Assembly (NCBI RefSeq): GCF_023630205.1
Contig: NZ_JALPRR010000003.1
Location: 620,001-684,000, forward strand
Direction: 5' to 3'
Source of the DNA: Pontibacter ruber
GTDB lineage: Bacteria > Bacteroidota > Bacteroidia > Cytophagales > Hymenobacteraceae
DNA length: 64,000 bases
The notes under the pieces are model-generated. The model worked only from the letters and a program-made list of their open reading frames with translations, ran no database searches and had not been told where the DNA came from. The position numbers and the translations under genes are program-made. Of the stretch, positions 1 to 9,525 are shown piece after piece; position 1 is the first letter of the stretch, and each line of letters begins with the position of its first letter.

Positions 1-78
1 GGCTGAAGCTGTTTCCCGTATATCGCCTGTAAGAGCACTGATTCATAAAGGAAGTATCGTGTACCAAGCTCCAACTGT

Positions 79-744
79 ATGAGCACACTGCTGTTAATTT
101 TTTCGTTCATCTTTCTTACATCCTGCCAGACAGAAACTGCTATGCATACGCCCACTACACAAAGCTCAATAGTTGAGGCCGTGAAAAGTAAGAACATACA
201 GGAGGTAACAGCGGCCCTGAAGAACGGCGCTGACGTGAACTCGACAGACGCACAGAAAAGATCGCTGCTACTTTTAGCCACACACCATAACAACCTGGAG
301 ATGGCACAGCTCCTGGTAAAGCACGGTGCCGATGTAAACCAGCAGGATGCGATAAAAGACAGCCCTTTTTTGTATGCAGGAGCCTCCGGGTACACAGAGC
401 TGGTGAAATTATACCTGGAAAACGGTGCCCGCTTCAATGTGTATAACCGCTACAACGGAAGTGCCCTGATCCCGGCATGCGAACGGGGGCACCTGGAAGT
501 AGTGAAACTGCTTGCCCATACCAAAGGCTTTCCGATAGACCACGTAAACCGCCTGGGCTGGACAGCCCTTATGGAAGCGGTAGTATTGGGAAATGGAAGC
601 AAGACCTATGTAGAGGTGGTTCAAACACTGGTGGATGCTGGCTGTAATACCAGTATTCCGGACAAGGACGGCGTAACAGCTCTGCAGCACGCCCGCAAAA
701 TGGGTTTTTCAGCCATAGCCAGCGTACTGGAACAAGCCCGCTGA
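79..744 (+). CDS. Ankyrin-repeat lipoprotein
   Basis: The 221-residue protein begins with a hydrophobic signal ending in a lipobox, LTSC, with Cys16 as the predicted lipidated residue, so it is probably anchored in the outer membrane or on the periplasmic side. From about residue 32 to the C-terminus it consists of roughly five ankyrin repeats, recognisable by the recurring LL..GADVN and G.TEL / GHLEVVKLL helices. Ankyrin arrays bind partner proteins; no enzymatic domain is visible and the partner cannot be told from context. The ATG at 79 is the only start that gives an intact signal peptide. It is followed by a strong terminator and stands alone on the + strand. Confidence 0.85.
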   Translation: MSTLLLIFSFIFLTSCQTETAMHTPTTQSSIVEAVKSKNIQEVTAALKNGADVNSTDAQKRSLLLLATHHNNLEMAQLLVKHGADVNQQDAIKDSPFLYAGASGYTELVKLYLENGARFNVYNRYNGSALIPACERGHLEVVKLLAHTKGFPIDHVNRLGWTALMEAVVLGNGSKTYVEVVQTLVDAGCNTSIPDKDGVTALQHARKMGFSAIASVLEQAR

Positions 745-786
745 AGTTCCTATTCCAGCGCGCCAGTTATATAGAGCACGTAATCA

Positions 787-843
787 AAAAAACTTCCTGT
801 TTAAGAAACAGATCAGTCTGTAATTCTTAAGCAGGAAGTTTTC
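787..843. terminator. Bidirectional hairpin terminator
   Basis: A long inverted repeat (arm AAACTTCCTG plus TTAAG, about 16 bp with one mismatch) has A-rich and T-rich flanks. It lies between the ankyrin gene and the convergent purL fragment, so it could stop transcription from both sides. Confidence 0.75.
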
Positions 844-885
844 TGGTTTTCTATCCCTAGACTGCGGGATGAGTAATGCAGTCTT

Positions 886-1452
886 TTATTTTCCGTTAGC
901 CTCCAGCCACTTTCTGGCATTTACGAAAGCTTCCATCCACGGTGATACTTCATCGTGACGGCCTTTCGGGTAGTGTGCCCACTGCCACTGCAGAAGCGAT
1001 CGCTCGATGTGCGGCATCATCACCAGGTGACGTCCTGTTTCATCGCATAGCATGGCGGTATTATAGTCAGAACCGTTCGGGCAGGCAGGGTAGGTGTCAT
1101 ACCCGTACTTGGATACGATCTGGTATCTGTCTTCCAGGTGAGGGAAGCTAAAGCGACCTTCGCCATGCGACACCCAAACACCCAGCGTACAGCCGGCCAG
1201 GCTGGAGAGCATCACCGATTTGTTTTCCTGAATGGTCAGGGACGTAAAGATACTTTCGTGTTTCTGGCTCACGTTATGATGCATTTTCGGCTTCTTGTCG
1301 TGGTCCATGTTGATCAGGCCAAGCTCTACAAACAGCTGGCAACCGTTACAGATACCTACCGACAACGTGTCTTCGCGCTTAAAGAAGTTCTCGATAGCTG
1401 TCTTCGCTTTCTCGTTGTACATAAAGGCACCGGCCCATCCTTTGGCCGAAAT
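886..1452 (-). pseudogene. purL: Truncated copy of the 3' end of purL
   Basis: This segment encodes only the C-terminal glutaminase part of phosphoribosylformylglycinamidine synthase and duplicates the end of the full gene at 5523-9203. It keeps the catalytic GICNG motif and an intact stop codon, but has lost everything upstream of about position 1452, where similarity ends abruptly. Positions 1037-1392 are identical to 5671-6026 (356 bp). Outside that block the copies differ at scattered sites, nearly all synonymous; the last residues differ (ANGK against ANQ). This is the pattern expected of a once-functional divergent purL that was truncated and partly homogenised by recombination. There is no sign that it is expressed. 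Confidence 0.85.
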
Positions 1453-1949
1453 ATACCTAGTATCAGAAATACCTTTATCGGCTTTCAGAGCTATTTATAT
1501 AGCAGTAGAGTAGCTGATCACATCTTTCCCCCCATTCATCACATTTATTTGATCCCCTTTTCCCAGTTTCCTAATCTTATATCGGCTGAGGCACTGGAAG
1601 GCTTTGGCCGAACATGCTAACCCAACATTACTATGGAAACGGGACAATACCACTTTGGCAGTAACTATTCGAATGGGCTGCAGCGTTGAAAAAAACCAGT
1701 CTGCTGCTGCTTTCGCTGTATGGCGCGCTGGGCCTGCTCGGAGAGCAGCCTGTGTTGCTGCAACTGCTGCACACGCTGCGGGAGTTCGCCACGGAGCGGC
1801 TCCTGCTCGAGGAGCTGGATGTGCTGCGGCAGTCGGGGCAGCTGCTGCACTTTGTGCTCGATGTCCTGTTTTAGCGCCTTCCGTCACAAAAACTACCGTG
1901 TTCATTACATTTATTACTTATACTCAACGCTTTAATTTATGATCGTTTC
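1453..1949. other. Gene-free junction with a GC-rich block
   Basis: No gene is recognised between the purL fragment and the histidine kinase. Positions 1690-1875 are markedly GC-rich and open in several frames on both strands at once, giving Leu-rich (+), Ala-rich (+) or Gln-rich (-) translations, none of which resembles a known family. The block may be the tail of a gene lost when purL was truncated. Before it lies ordinary AT-rich spacer. Confidence 0.4.
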
Positions 1950-3467
1950 ATGGATGATATGACATTAGACAACCCCATCTCCAAACCTATCCAACGGAAC
2001 AAGGTAGAGTTTTGGGCCGTCACCGCTATCTTCGTTTCCTCACTGTTTTCTCTTTTTATAGACCACAGTCCGAACGAGTATGAGTTTATGCGGGCTGGTG
2101 TAGTGTATAACTACTACGAGCATTTTTTCTGGCCCCAGCTCGTGCGCTATACCTGTATCTATCTGGCTTTTTTGCTGCTCAACTTTAAAGTAGTACCGCG
2201 CTTAATGCGCAAAGAGGCGATTTGGTGGCATGTACTGCTGCTCGTGCTCGCCTTTTTTGGGGTAGGCCTACTGACCGGCGTCACCGACACCTATTACAAA
2301 GGTCACCTACTACCGGCCTATTATTCGGTAGAGGAATTCTGGGAAGATATTTTCCAGGGCAGTTTTCAAAACACCCTGTGGTTATTATTGGTGTTCAGCT
2401 TTTATACCTTCATTAAGTATGTGGCGCATTATCTCCTCGACAATGCTGCAGCCATTCAGGCGCGGTATCGCCTCATAACGCAGGAGGTTATTATAGCGGC
2501 TATGGGCTGGTTGGTCAGTGTGTTCATTATGGTGATGTTCAACATCGGCGATAGTGAGACCGCCTTGTGGGCGATCATTTCCCTGAATGCGATCATCCTG
2601 TATGTTGTTTCGTCTCATTACCTGATACCAGCAGCCCGCAAGGCAAAACGGCCATTCCTGGCGTACCAGGCCCGTGTGCTGCTACTACAGGCATTGGCAT
2701 ATGTGCCTGTTTTCCTGCTGCTGCTGGTTGCCTTGCACAGTGAAAATAGCGCATTCGAAATCAGCTTTTTGAACGCTGTGTTCCAATTCCTGGTAACCGG
2801 CCCTATTACCTGGCTGATCTACAAACGCCAGTTGGCAGGCAAGGAAGAGATGGTAGTGCTGAAAAAAGAGCTGGGCACCACCAGCGCCAACCTGGATTTT
2901 CTGCGCTCCCAGATCAACCCGCACTTTTTGTTCAATGCCCTGAACACCCTCTACGGCACAGCCCTGCAGGAAAACAGTGAGCGCACGGCACAAGGTATAC
3001 AGATACTGGGCGATATGATGCGCTTTATGCTGCACGAAAACCACCAGCAGAGAATCCTGCTTTCCCGCGAAATCGAGTACATCCGCAATTACATTGATCT
3101 GCAGCTACTGCGTACATCGGCTTCGCCCAATATCACCATCGAAACGAAGATCGAAGATGAAGTAGGCGACAAGTATATCGCGCCCATGCTGTTGATTCCC
3201 TTTATCGAAAATGCCTTTAAGCATGGGATTAGTCTCAAGCACAAGTCCTGGATCCGGATAAGTCTGCACAGCGACCAGAATAAGCTATACTTCGACGTGT
3301 ACAACAGCAAGCAGAAGAAGTCGGAGCAGGACCCGGAAAAAGATAAGTCAGGTATAGGATTGCAGAATGTGAAGCAGCGCTTCGGGCTACTTTATCCCGA
3401 TAAGCATGAATTGATCATTCGTGATTCGCCGGAAGAATTTTTTGTGCACCTCACCCTGCAGTTGTAG
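1950..3467 (+). CDS. LytS-type sensor histidine kinase
   Basis: A membrane-bound sensor kinase of the His_kinase (PF06580) family, 505 residues. The first 290 residues hold many hydrophobic membrane segments. The phosphoacceptor motif, NPHFLFNALN with His325, follows a short coiled-coil stretch, and the ATP-binding domain shows the N-box (PFIENAFKHG) and a GIGLQN glycine box near the C-terminus. Kinases of this family normally sit next to a LytTR response regulator. Here the regulator follows at 4773, but a serine-hydrolase gene lies between them. The signal it detects cannot be deduced. The start at 1950 has no strong ribosome-binding site; a downstream ATG at 1959 is possible. Confidence 0.9.
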   Translation: MDDMTLDNPISKPIQRNKVEFWAVTAIFVSSLFSLFIDHSPNEYEFMRAGVVYNYYEHFFWPQLVRYTCIYLAFLLLNFKVVPRLMRKEAIWWHVLLLVLAFFGVGLLTGVTDTYYKGHLLPAYYSVEEFWEDIFQGSFQNTLWLLLVFSFYTFIKYVAHYLLDNAAAIQARYRLITQEVIIAAMGWLVSVFIMVMFNIGDSETALWAIISLNAIILYVVSSHYLIPAARKAKRPFLAYQARVLLLQALAYVPVFLLLLVALHSENSAFEISFLNAVFQFLVTGPITWLIYKRQLAGKEEMVVLKKELGTTSANLDFLRSQINPHFLFNALNTLYGTALQENSERTAQGIQILGDMMRFMLHENHQQRILLSREIEYIRNYIDLQLLRTSASPNITIETKIEDEVGDKYIAPMLLIPFIENAFKHGISLKHKSWIRISLHSDQNKLYFDVYNSKQKKSEQDPEKDKSGIGLQNVKQRFGLLYPDKHELIIRDSPEEFFVHLTLQL

Positions 3468-3511
3468 GCCAGCGTGTATATGTTGCTTTCATCCATTAAA
3501 AAATCAGCATC

Positions 3512-4573
3512 ATGAAAATAGTATTGTTCTTTTTCGGCTTATTTATTTTCGCTACAAGCGTATCAGCTCAGAATTTCCAGACAACTAAAATGGACAGCTT
3601 GCTTTCCTTGTTAGAAAAACATGATAAAGCAATGGGCAGTCTGTCGGTCTACCATAAGGGCGAAAGTATATACCAAAAATCAATTGGCTACGCCGATATA
3701 GATAAAAAGGTGAAAGCAACGGCTAATACGCAGTATAGGACTGGCTCGGTTTCCAAAATGTTTACCGCTACGCTTGTCATGCAGCTGATTGAAGAAGGCA
3801 AATTATCATTAGAAACCAAATTGGCTAAGTTTTACCCCGAATTACCGAACGCAGATCAAATAACAATACAGCAACTCCTACAACATCAAAGTGGAATTTT
3901 TGATATTGTAAAAACCCCAAATTTCAACGAGTGGATGGTAGAAAAAAGAAGTAAGGACGAATTGTTGATCAAAATCAAAGAAAACGGCAGTGTATTCGCT
4001 CCAGGGGAAAAAAGGGACTATTCCAATACGAATTATATCATACTATCTTTCATTTTGGAAGATATTGAAAATAAAGATTTCGCTAAAATTCTGGAAAAGC
4101 GGATCGTTAAACCCCTTAAACTAAAAAATACTTATTACAGGGAAAATAACCCTAAAAAATTCGTGTCAAGTTCCTACGAAAAGAAAGATGGCGTTTGGGA
4201 AAAACCTTCACATATTCACTTAAGCATTCCCCGTGGAGCGGCAGGGATAATTTCAACTCCAGAAGATCTTAATAAGTTTATAAACGGTCTCTTTGATGGA
4301 AAATTAGTATCTGAAAATTCCCTTGCGACAATGAAGAAAGAACCTGGAATTGGAATGTACCCTATTCCTGTTTTACAGGAAGAAAAAATGATTGGCCACA
4401 TGGGGGGTATGGACGCATTTAAGTCCCTTCTGGTTTATATTCCTAAACAAGACATGACTTTTGCATTTACCTTTAATGGGGTTGACTATCCTTATAAAGA
4501 AATTGTGATGGGAATCTTTTATATTCTGTTAAATAAGGAATATGATTTACCACAACTGGAATCTGTATATTAA
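3512..4573 (+). CDS. Secreted serine hydrolase (beta-lactamase / class C family)
   Basis: A 353-residue exported protein of the PF00144 serine beta-lactamase-like family, which includes esterases and DD-peptidases as well as true beta-lactamases. A signal peptide ends around SVSAQN. The catalytic motifs are visible: SxxK as S79-V-S-K82, the YxN motif as Y170-S-N172, and an HxG-type motif (GHMGG) near residue 297. It is clearly more AT-rich than the kinase before it and the regulator after it and uses A/T-ending codons, which suggests recent acquisition. Substrate is unknown; an antibiotic-resistance role should not be assumed. Confidence 0.88.
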   Translation: MKIVLFFFGLFIFATSVSAQNFQTTKMDSLLSLLEKHDKAMGSLSVYHKGESIYQKSIGYADIDKKVKATANTQYRTGSVSKMFTATLVMQLIEEGKLSLETKLAKFYPELPNADQITIQQLLQHQSGIFDIVKTPNFNEWMVEKRSKDELLIKIKENGSVFAPGEKRDYSNTNYIILSFILEDIENKDFAKILEKRIVKPLKLKNTYYRENNPKKFVSSSYEKKDGVWEKPSHIHLSIPRGAAGIISTPEDLNKFINGLFDGKLVSENSLATMKKEPGIGMYPIPVLQEEKMIGHMGGMDAFKSLLVYIPKQDMTFAFTFNGVDYPYKEIVMGIFYILLNKEYDLPQLESVY

Positions 4574-4772
4574 CGAGCGTGCAGGTGAGCAGCAGGTATT
4601 GCGTGTGCACCCGCGAGTTTATTCCCGACAGCTACAAGGCACAGCTGATCAGGCTTGGGACAAAAGCCTGTAATTGGATGCTGCACTATTTCCTGACTTT
4701 TACAGTGCTTTTTATTTGAAACAGAGGTAAAATTAGGAAACCCTAAACAGGTTTAGATTAAAAAGAACAGGT

Positions 4773-5459
4773 ATGCGCGCAATAGCGATAGACGACGAAC
4801 CAATGGCCCTGGAAGTGGTGCGGGCACATGCCGCCAAAGTGCCCTTCTTGGAGCTGCTGGGCTGCTTTACTGACGCCTTTAAGGCACTGGAATTCCTGCA
4901 AAACGAGTCGGTCGACCTGCTGTTTCTGGATATCAAAATGCCCGATATCTCGGGACTTGAGTTTGTGACAAGCCTTCAGAAAAAGCCGATGGTGATCTTT
5001 ACGACCGCTTACACTGAACACGCCGTCACGAGCTTTGAACTAGACGCAGTTGATTACCTGCTGAAACCATTCTCGCTGCCCAGGTTTATTAAGGCCTGCA
5101 ATAAGGCACAGGAGCTGCTGCAACTGCGCGGTACTTCCCCCGCGGTACCCGTTAAGGACTATCTCTTCCTGAAGACGGGCTACGAGCAGGTGAAGGTGTT
5201 TTATGACGATATACTATACTTGGAAGCGGCTGGCAATTACGTGACCTTTGTGCTGAAAGATAAGAAACTGCTCTCGCGCATGACGATACAGGAGCTGACC
5301 GAGCAACTGCCCGCCGACAGCTTTGTGCGGGTGCACCGCTCGTACATCGTAGCCAAAAAGCAGATCGACAAAATAGAGCGCCACCAGGTATGCATCAAAG
5401 GAAACGAAGTGCCCGTAGGCGCTTCCTATCTGCAGCTGCTGCAGGGGATGTCCATCTGA
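4773..5459 (+). CDS. LytTR-family response regulator
   Basis: A two-domain transcription regulator of 228 residues. The N-terminal receiver domain (about 1-120) has the acidic pair D7-D8, phosphoacceptor D53 in LFLDIKMPD, the conserved T in FTTAY and K98 in LKPF. The C-terminal LytTR DNA-binding domain (about 130-228) includes the FVRVHRSYIV signature. It is the expected partner of the kinase at 1950-3467; the two probably formed an adjacent pair before the AT-rich hydrolase gene arrived. It ends at a strong terminator convergent with purL. Confidence 0.92.
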   Translation: MRAIAIDDEPMALEVVRAHAAKVPFLELLGCFTDAFKALEFLQNESVDLLFLDIKMPDISGLEFVTSLQKKPMVIFTTAYTEHAVTSFELDAVDYLLKPFSLPRFIKACNKAQELLQLRGTSPAVPVKDYLFLKTGYEQVKVFYDDILYLEAAGNYVTFVLKDKKLLSRMTIQELTEQLPADSFVRVHRSYIVAKKQIDKIERHQVCIKGNEVPVGASYLQLLQGMSI

Positions 5460-5460
5460 A

Positions 5461-5502
5461 AAGCGAAAGGGGCTATGGAAATTTCCATAGCCCCTTTCGC
5501 TT
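5461..5502. terminator. Perfect 42-bp palindrome, bidirectional terminator
   Basis: Two 21-bp arms are exact reverse complements with no spacer (centre GGAAATTTCC, outer ends AAGCGAAAGG). It sits between convergent genes, the regulator (+) and purL (-), and can act as a terminator in both directions. Confidence 0.85.
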
Positions 5503-5522
5503 GATAAGTGGATCAGCTATAC

Positions 5523-8500
5523 TTATTGATTCGCTTCCAGCCATTTTCTGGCATTCACAAACGCTTCCATCCAAGGTGATACTTCATCGTGGCGGCCTTT
5601 CGGGTAGTGCGCCCACTGCCACTGCAGGAGGGAGCGCTCGATGTGCGGCATCATCACCAGGTGACGACCCGTTTCATCGCATAGCATGGCGGTATTATAG
5701 TCAGAACCGTTCGGGCAGGCAGGGTAGGTGTCATACCCGTACTTGGATACGATCTGGTATCTGTCTTCCAGGTGAGGGAAGCTAAAGCGACCTTCGCCAT
5801 GCGACACCCAAACACCCAGCGTACAGCCGGCCAGGCTGGAGAGCATCACCGATTTGTTTTCCTGAATGGTCAGGGACGTAAAGATACTTTCGTGTTTCTG
5901 GCTCACGTTATGATGCATTTTCGGCTTCTTGTCGTGGTCCATGTTGATCAGGCCAAGCTCTACAAACAGCTGGCAACCGTTACAGATACCTACCGACAAC
6001 GTGTCTTCGCGCTTAAAGAAGTTCTCAATGGCAGTCTTGGCTTTCTCGTTGTACATAAAGGCGCCGGCCCATCCTTTGGCGGAGCCCAGTACGTCGGAGT
6101 TAGAGAAACCACCCACTGCGCCAATGAAGCGGATATCTTCCAGCGTTTCTCTTCCGGAGATCAGGTCAGTCATGTGCACGTCCTTCACGTCAAAACCTGC
6201 CAGGTACATGGCATTCGCCATTTCGCGCTCCGAGTTGCTTCCTTTCTCGCGGATGATGGCCGCTTTTATTCTTGGCTTGGAAGAGTCGATTACCGGCTTC
6301 TTCCCGTCGAATCCTTGCGGGAAGGTATACTTGAGTTCGTGCTTCTTATAATTGTCGAAACGCTCTTTGGCGCTCACCGGACCGCTTTGCTTGATGTCCA
6401 GTAGGTACGAGGTCCTGAACCATGTATCGCGCAGTTGGGCAATATCGAAGCTATACGCATCGGCACCGTTTTTCAGTTCAAGGGTGGCTGTAGATGTAGC
6501 TATACCTATTTTGTAGAAAGGAACATTGTTCGCATCCAAGGTAGCTTCTACGTCAGCTGATGCCTGGAACACCACGCCGATGTTTTCTGCGAAAAGCACT
6601 TTCACGCTGTCTTCCTCACCGAGTGAGCTGAGGTCGATGGTGGCACCCAGGTTATTGTCCGCAAAGCACATCTCCAGCAGGGTCGTGATCAGACCGCCGC
6701 TGCCAATATCGTGGCCTGCTTCAATTTTACCTTCTTTGATCAGCCCTTGCAGCGTGTTAAAGGCATTGCTGAACAGGGCTGCATCGGTAATATCAGGTGT
6801 TTCGTTACCTATTTTGTTTACGATCTGCGCAAAAGAGGAACCGCCCAGTTTGAAGGCGTCGTTGGACAGGTTGATGTAGTAGATGTTGCCGCCATCGCGT
6901 TGCAGTACCGGCTCCACCACCTGGCGCACGTTGCTGCAATTGCCTGCGGCAGAAATGATCACTGTACCCGGTGCGATCACGTCCTCTTCTTTGTACTTCT
7001 GCTTCATGGAAAGCGAGTCCTTGCCGGTCGGAATGTTAATGCCCAGGGCAATTGCGAAGTCAGAGCAGGCTTCAACCGCCTGGTATAAACGGGCGTCTTC
7101 GCCTTCGTTCTTAGAGGCCCACATCCAGTTGGCAGAAAGTGAAACGCTCTTTAAGCCATCCTTTAGCGGAGCCCACACGATGTTGGATAATGACTCGCCA
7201 ATGGCGTTACGGCTACCGGCTGCCGGGTTGATCAGCGCCGAAATAGGGGAGTGCCCGATGGAAGTTGCTATACCTTCTTTGCCCTGGAAGTCCAGTGCCA
7301 TCACACCGCAGTTGTTCAGCGGCAATTGCAGCGGACCAGCACATTGCTGCTTGGCTACACGGCCGCCCACGCAACGGTCTACTTTGTTGGTAAGCCAATC
7401 CTTACATGCTACCGCTTCCAGTTGCAGCACCTGCTCCAGGTAAGTATAAAGCTGATCTTTATCGTAAGTTACCGGCTGGTACGTTCTTTCAACTGTCTTG
7501 TCGGTCATCACCATTTTAGGCGAGCTGCCGAACATGTCGCTCAGCTCAAGGTCCATCGGCTTTTCGCCGGTAGAAGCTGACTGGAAGGTAAAGCGATGAT
7601 CTCCGGTCACCTCACCCACGGTATACATCGGGGCGCGTTCGCGTTCTGCAATGCGCTGGAGGGTTGCAATATCTTCTTCACCGATCACCAAACCCATACG
7701 CTCCTGCGACTCATTACCGATGATCTCTTTGGCAGAAAGGGTAGGGTCGCCTACAGGAAGTTTATCCAGGTCTATTTTACCGCCTGTTTCTTCCACCAGT
7801 TCTGAAAGACAGTTCAGGTGGCCGCCGGCACCATGGTCGTGGATCGAAACAATTGAATTGTGATCGCTCTCCACCATGCCACGGATGGCGTTTGCCGCGC
7901 GTTTCTGCATTTCCGGGTTAGAGCGCTGGATGGCGTTCAGTTCGATGCCTGTTCCGTGCTCGCCTGTGTCGGCTGAGGATACGGCGGCACCGCCCATACC
8001 GATGCGGTAGTTTTCACCACCCAGGATAACGATTTTATCGCCGGTTTTTGGGTGTCCTTTTTGTGCCTGGCTTGCTTTGCCGTAACCCACGCCACCGGCC
8101 AGCATTATAACTTTGTCGTAGCCCAGTTTACGTGGGGCCTCCAGCTCATCTGCTTTCTCGTCGTGCTCGAACGTCAATACCGATCCCGTGATCAGCGGCT
8201 GTCCGAATTTATTTCCGAAATCTGTAGCTCCGTTAGAAGCTTTGATCAGGATATCCATTGGCGTCTGATACAACCATTTTCTTTCTTGCGTGGCTTTCTC
8301 CCAAGGGCGATCTTTTTCCAGGCGTGACAGGGCCGTCATGTACACAGCCGTTCCAGCCAGCGGAAGGGCTCCCTGACCACCAGCCAGTCGGTCGCGGATC
8401 TCACCACCCGAACCAGTAGCTGCTCCGTTGAAAGGCTCTACCGTTGTCGGGAAGTTGTGCGTTTCTGCCTTTATCGAGATAACCGATTCAAACTCGCTTA

Positions 8501-9203
8501 CCTGGTAGAAATCCGGCACATCGGCACGTTTGGGAGCAAATTGCTGTACTACAGGCCCTTTCACAAAGGCTACGTTATCTTTATAAGCCGAAACAATATC
8601 GTTCGGGTTTGCTTCGGACGTTTTGCGGATCAGTTTGAAGAGCGAAGTTGGTTTTTCTTCACCATCGATCACGAATTTGCCGTTGAAGATCTTGTGGCGG
8701 CAGTGCTCGGAGTTCACCTGCGAGAAACCGAATACTTCGGAGTCAGTCAGTGGTCTGCCCAGTCTTTCAGAGAGCTGGTTCAGGTACTCCACTTCTTCCT
8801 CGCTTAGCGAGAGTCCTTCCTGCTTGTTGTAGGCTGCAATATCGGTAACCGGCAGTACAGGCTCCGGCTCGATATTTATGGTGTAGATTTCCTGATTCAG
8901 TCCGTTATACTTTTGGGAAAGCATCGGATCGAAATCCGTGAAATCTTCGGCTACAATTCTAAACTCTTCGATCCGGATAATCCCGTCAATACCCATGTTC
9001 TGGGTGATCTCCACGGCATTGGTGCTCCAGGGAGTGATCATGGCAGCACGAGGGCCAACAAAAAAGCCACTCAGCACAGTTTCCTGCTTTAGAGTGGCGT
9101 TGCCGAATAACCATTCCAGTTTCTGGATGTCTGTAGCGTTTAGTTCCCCCTCAGATTGTAGGGCGTAAACCGTTTCAGGTTGACTAAAAAAGAAGTGAAG
9201 CAT
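5523..9203 (-). CDS. purL: Phosphoribosylformylglycinamidine synthase (FGAM synthase)
   Basis: Catalyses the fourth step of purine synthesis: FGAR + glutamine + ATP to FGAM. It is the large fused form, about 1226 residues, with an N-terminal PurS-like region, two AIRS-type synthetase halves (GSGGEIRDR and GAGGHLN in the first, GSGGLITT in the second) and a C-terminal glutaminase with nucleophile C1074 in GICNG and a PHIERS motif. I choose the ATG at 9203, MLHFFFSQPE: the upstream ATG at 9227 lies inside a TACCTTTG promoter element (9225-9232), so it would not be on the transcript. The glutaminase end is duplicated at 886-1452. Confidence 0.97.
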   Translation of the reverse strand: MLHFFFSQPETVYALQSEGELNATDIQKLEWLFGNATLKQETVLSGFFVGPRAAMITPWSTNAVEITQNMGIDGIIRIEEFRIVAEDFTDFDPMLSQKYNGLNQEIYTINIEPEPVLPVTDIAAYNKQEGLSLSEEEVEYLNQLSERLGRPLTDSEVFGFSQVNSEHCRHKIFNGKFVIDGEEKPTSLFKLIRKTSEANPNDIVSAYKDNVAFVKGPVVQQFAPKRADVPDFYQVSEFESVISIKAETHNFPTTVEPFNGAATGSGGEIRDRLAGGQGALPLAGTAVYMTALSRLEKDRPWEKATQERKWLYQTPMDILIKASNGATDFGNKFGQPLITGSVLTFEHDEKADELEAPRKLGYDKVIMLAGGVGYGKASQAQKGHPKTGDKIVILGGENYRIGMGGAAVSSADTGEHGTGIELNAIQRSNPEMQKRAANAIRGMVESDHNSIVSIHDHGAGGHLNCLSELVEETGGKIDLDKLPVGDPTLSAKEIIGNESQERMGLVIGEEDIATLQRIAERERAPMYTVGEVTGDHRFTFQSASTGEKPMDLELSDMFGSSPKMVMTDKTVERTYQPVTYDKDQLYTYLEQVLQLEAVACKDWLTNKVDRCVGGRVAKQQCAGPLQLPLNNCGVMALDFQGKEGIATSIGHSPISALINPAAGSRNAIGESLSNIVWAPLKDGLKSVSLSANWMWASKNEGEDARLYQAVEACSDFAIALGINIPTGKDSLSMKQKYKEEDVIAPGTVIISAAGNCSNVRQVVEPVLQRDGGNIYYINLSNDAFKLGGSSFAQIVNKIGNETPDITDAALFSNAFNTLQGLIKEGKIEAGHDIGSGGLITTLLEMCFADNNLGATIDLSSLGEEDSVKVLFAENIGVVFQASADVEATLDANNVPFYKIGIATSTATLELKNGADAYSFDIAQLRDTWFRTSYLLDIKQSGPVSAKERFDNYKKHELKYTFPQGFDGKKPVIDSSKPRIKAAIIREKGSNSEREMANAMYLAGFDVKDVHMTDLISGRETLEDIRFIGAVGGFSNSDVLGSAKGWAGAFMYNEKAKTAIENFFKREDTLSVGICNGCQLFVELGLINMDHDKKPKMHHNVSQKHESIFTSLTIQENKSVMLSSLAGCTLGVWVSHGEGRFSFPHLEDRYQIVSKYGYDTYPACPNGSDYNTAMLCDETGRHLVMMPHIERSLLQWQWAHYPKGRHDEVSPWMEAFVNARKWLEANQ

Positions 9204-9224
9204 GCTTGTTTTTGTTTCCTTACA

Positions 9225-9232
9225 CAAAGGTA
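9225..9232 (-). promoter_or_regulatory. purL promoter -7 element
   Basis: TACCTTTG on the minus strand matches the Bacteroidota -7 consensus TAnnTTTG. It puts the transcript start near 9220, about 17 nt before the chosen purL ATG. No clear -33 TTG is seen at the ideal 19-nt spacing. Confidence 0.6.
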
Positions 9233-9491
9233 TGGTTTAAAATTTAAAAATAGGTTAAATGTGCTTCAGGACAACACTAACCGTAGATTTTTATTATGAG
9301 GCTAACCAATGGTAGATAGACACGGTGAAGAATGCTATTATTTCGTATAGTCTCGGTCAAAGGGGATTATTAATAAGTACGACGAAATGATGTTATTTAA
9401 GCCTGCTTTATGATTGTAGTTACTAAACTTAGGTTACAAGATAGAAGAAAGAGCAGAAATTGGTCTAGGAAGAGAGTCTGAAGGGCATAAA

Positions 9492-9523
9492 AAAAGCCTC
9501 TCAGCGTTAACTGAGAGGCTTTT
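9492..9523. terminator. Hairpin terminator, paralogue of the one at the tRNA-Glu gene
   Basis: Arms AAAAGCCTCTCAG and CTGAGAGGCTTTT form a 13-bp stem. Almost the same hairpin with the same flanking CATAAAAAA occurs at 13961-13994, directly 3' of tRNA-Glu. Confidence 0.7.
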
Positions 9524-9525
9524 GA

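Noticed and set aside
1495..1942. Several overlapping ORFs on both strands (Ala-, Leu- or Gln-rich)
   Set aside because: They overlap one another in a GC-rich block and none has a recognisable domain or start signal.
3512..4573. Antibiotic-resistance beta-lactamase
   Set aside because: The motifs fit the broad PF00144 hydrolase family, most of whose members do not degrade beta-lactams; nothing narrows it further.
9203..9300. Purine riboswitch upstream of purL
   Set aside because: The promoter element is about 20 bp from the start codon, leaving no room for an aptamer, and no characteristic fold is seen.
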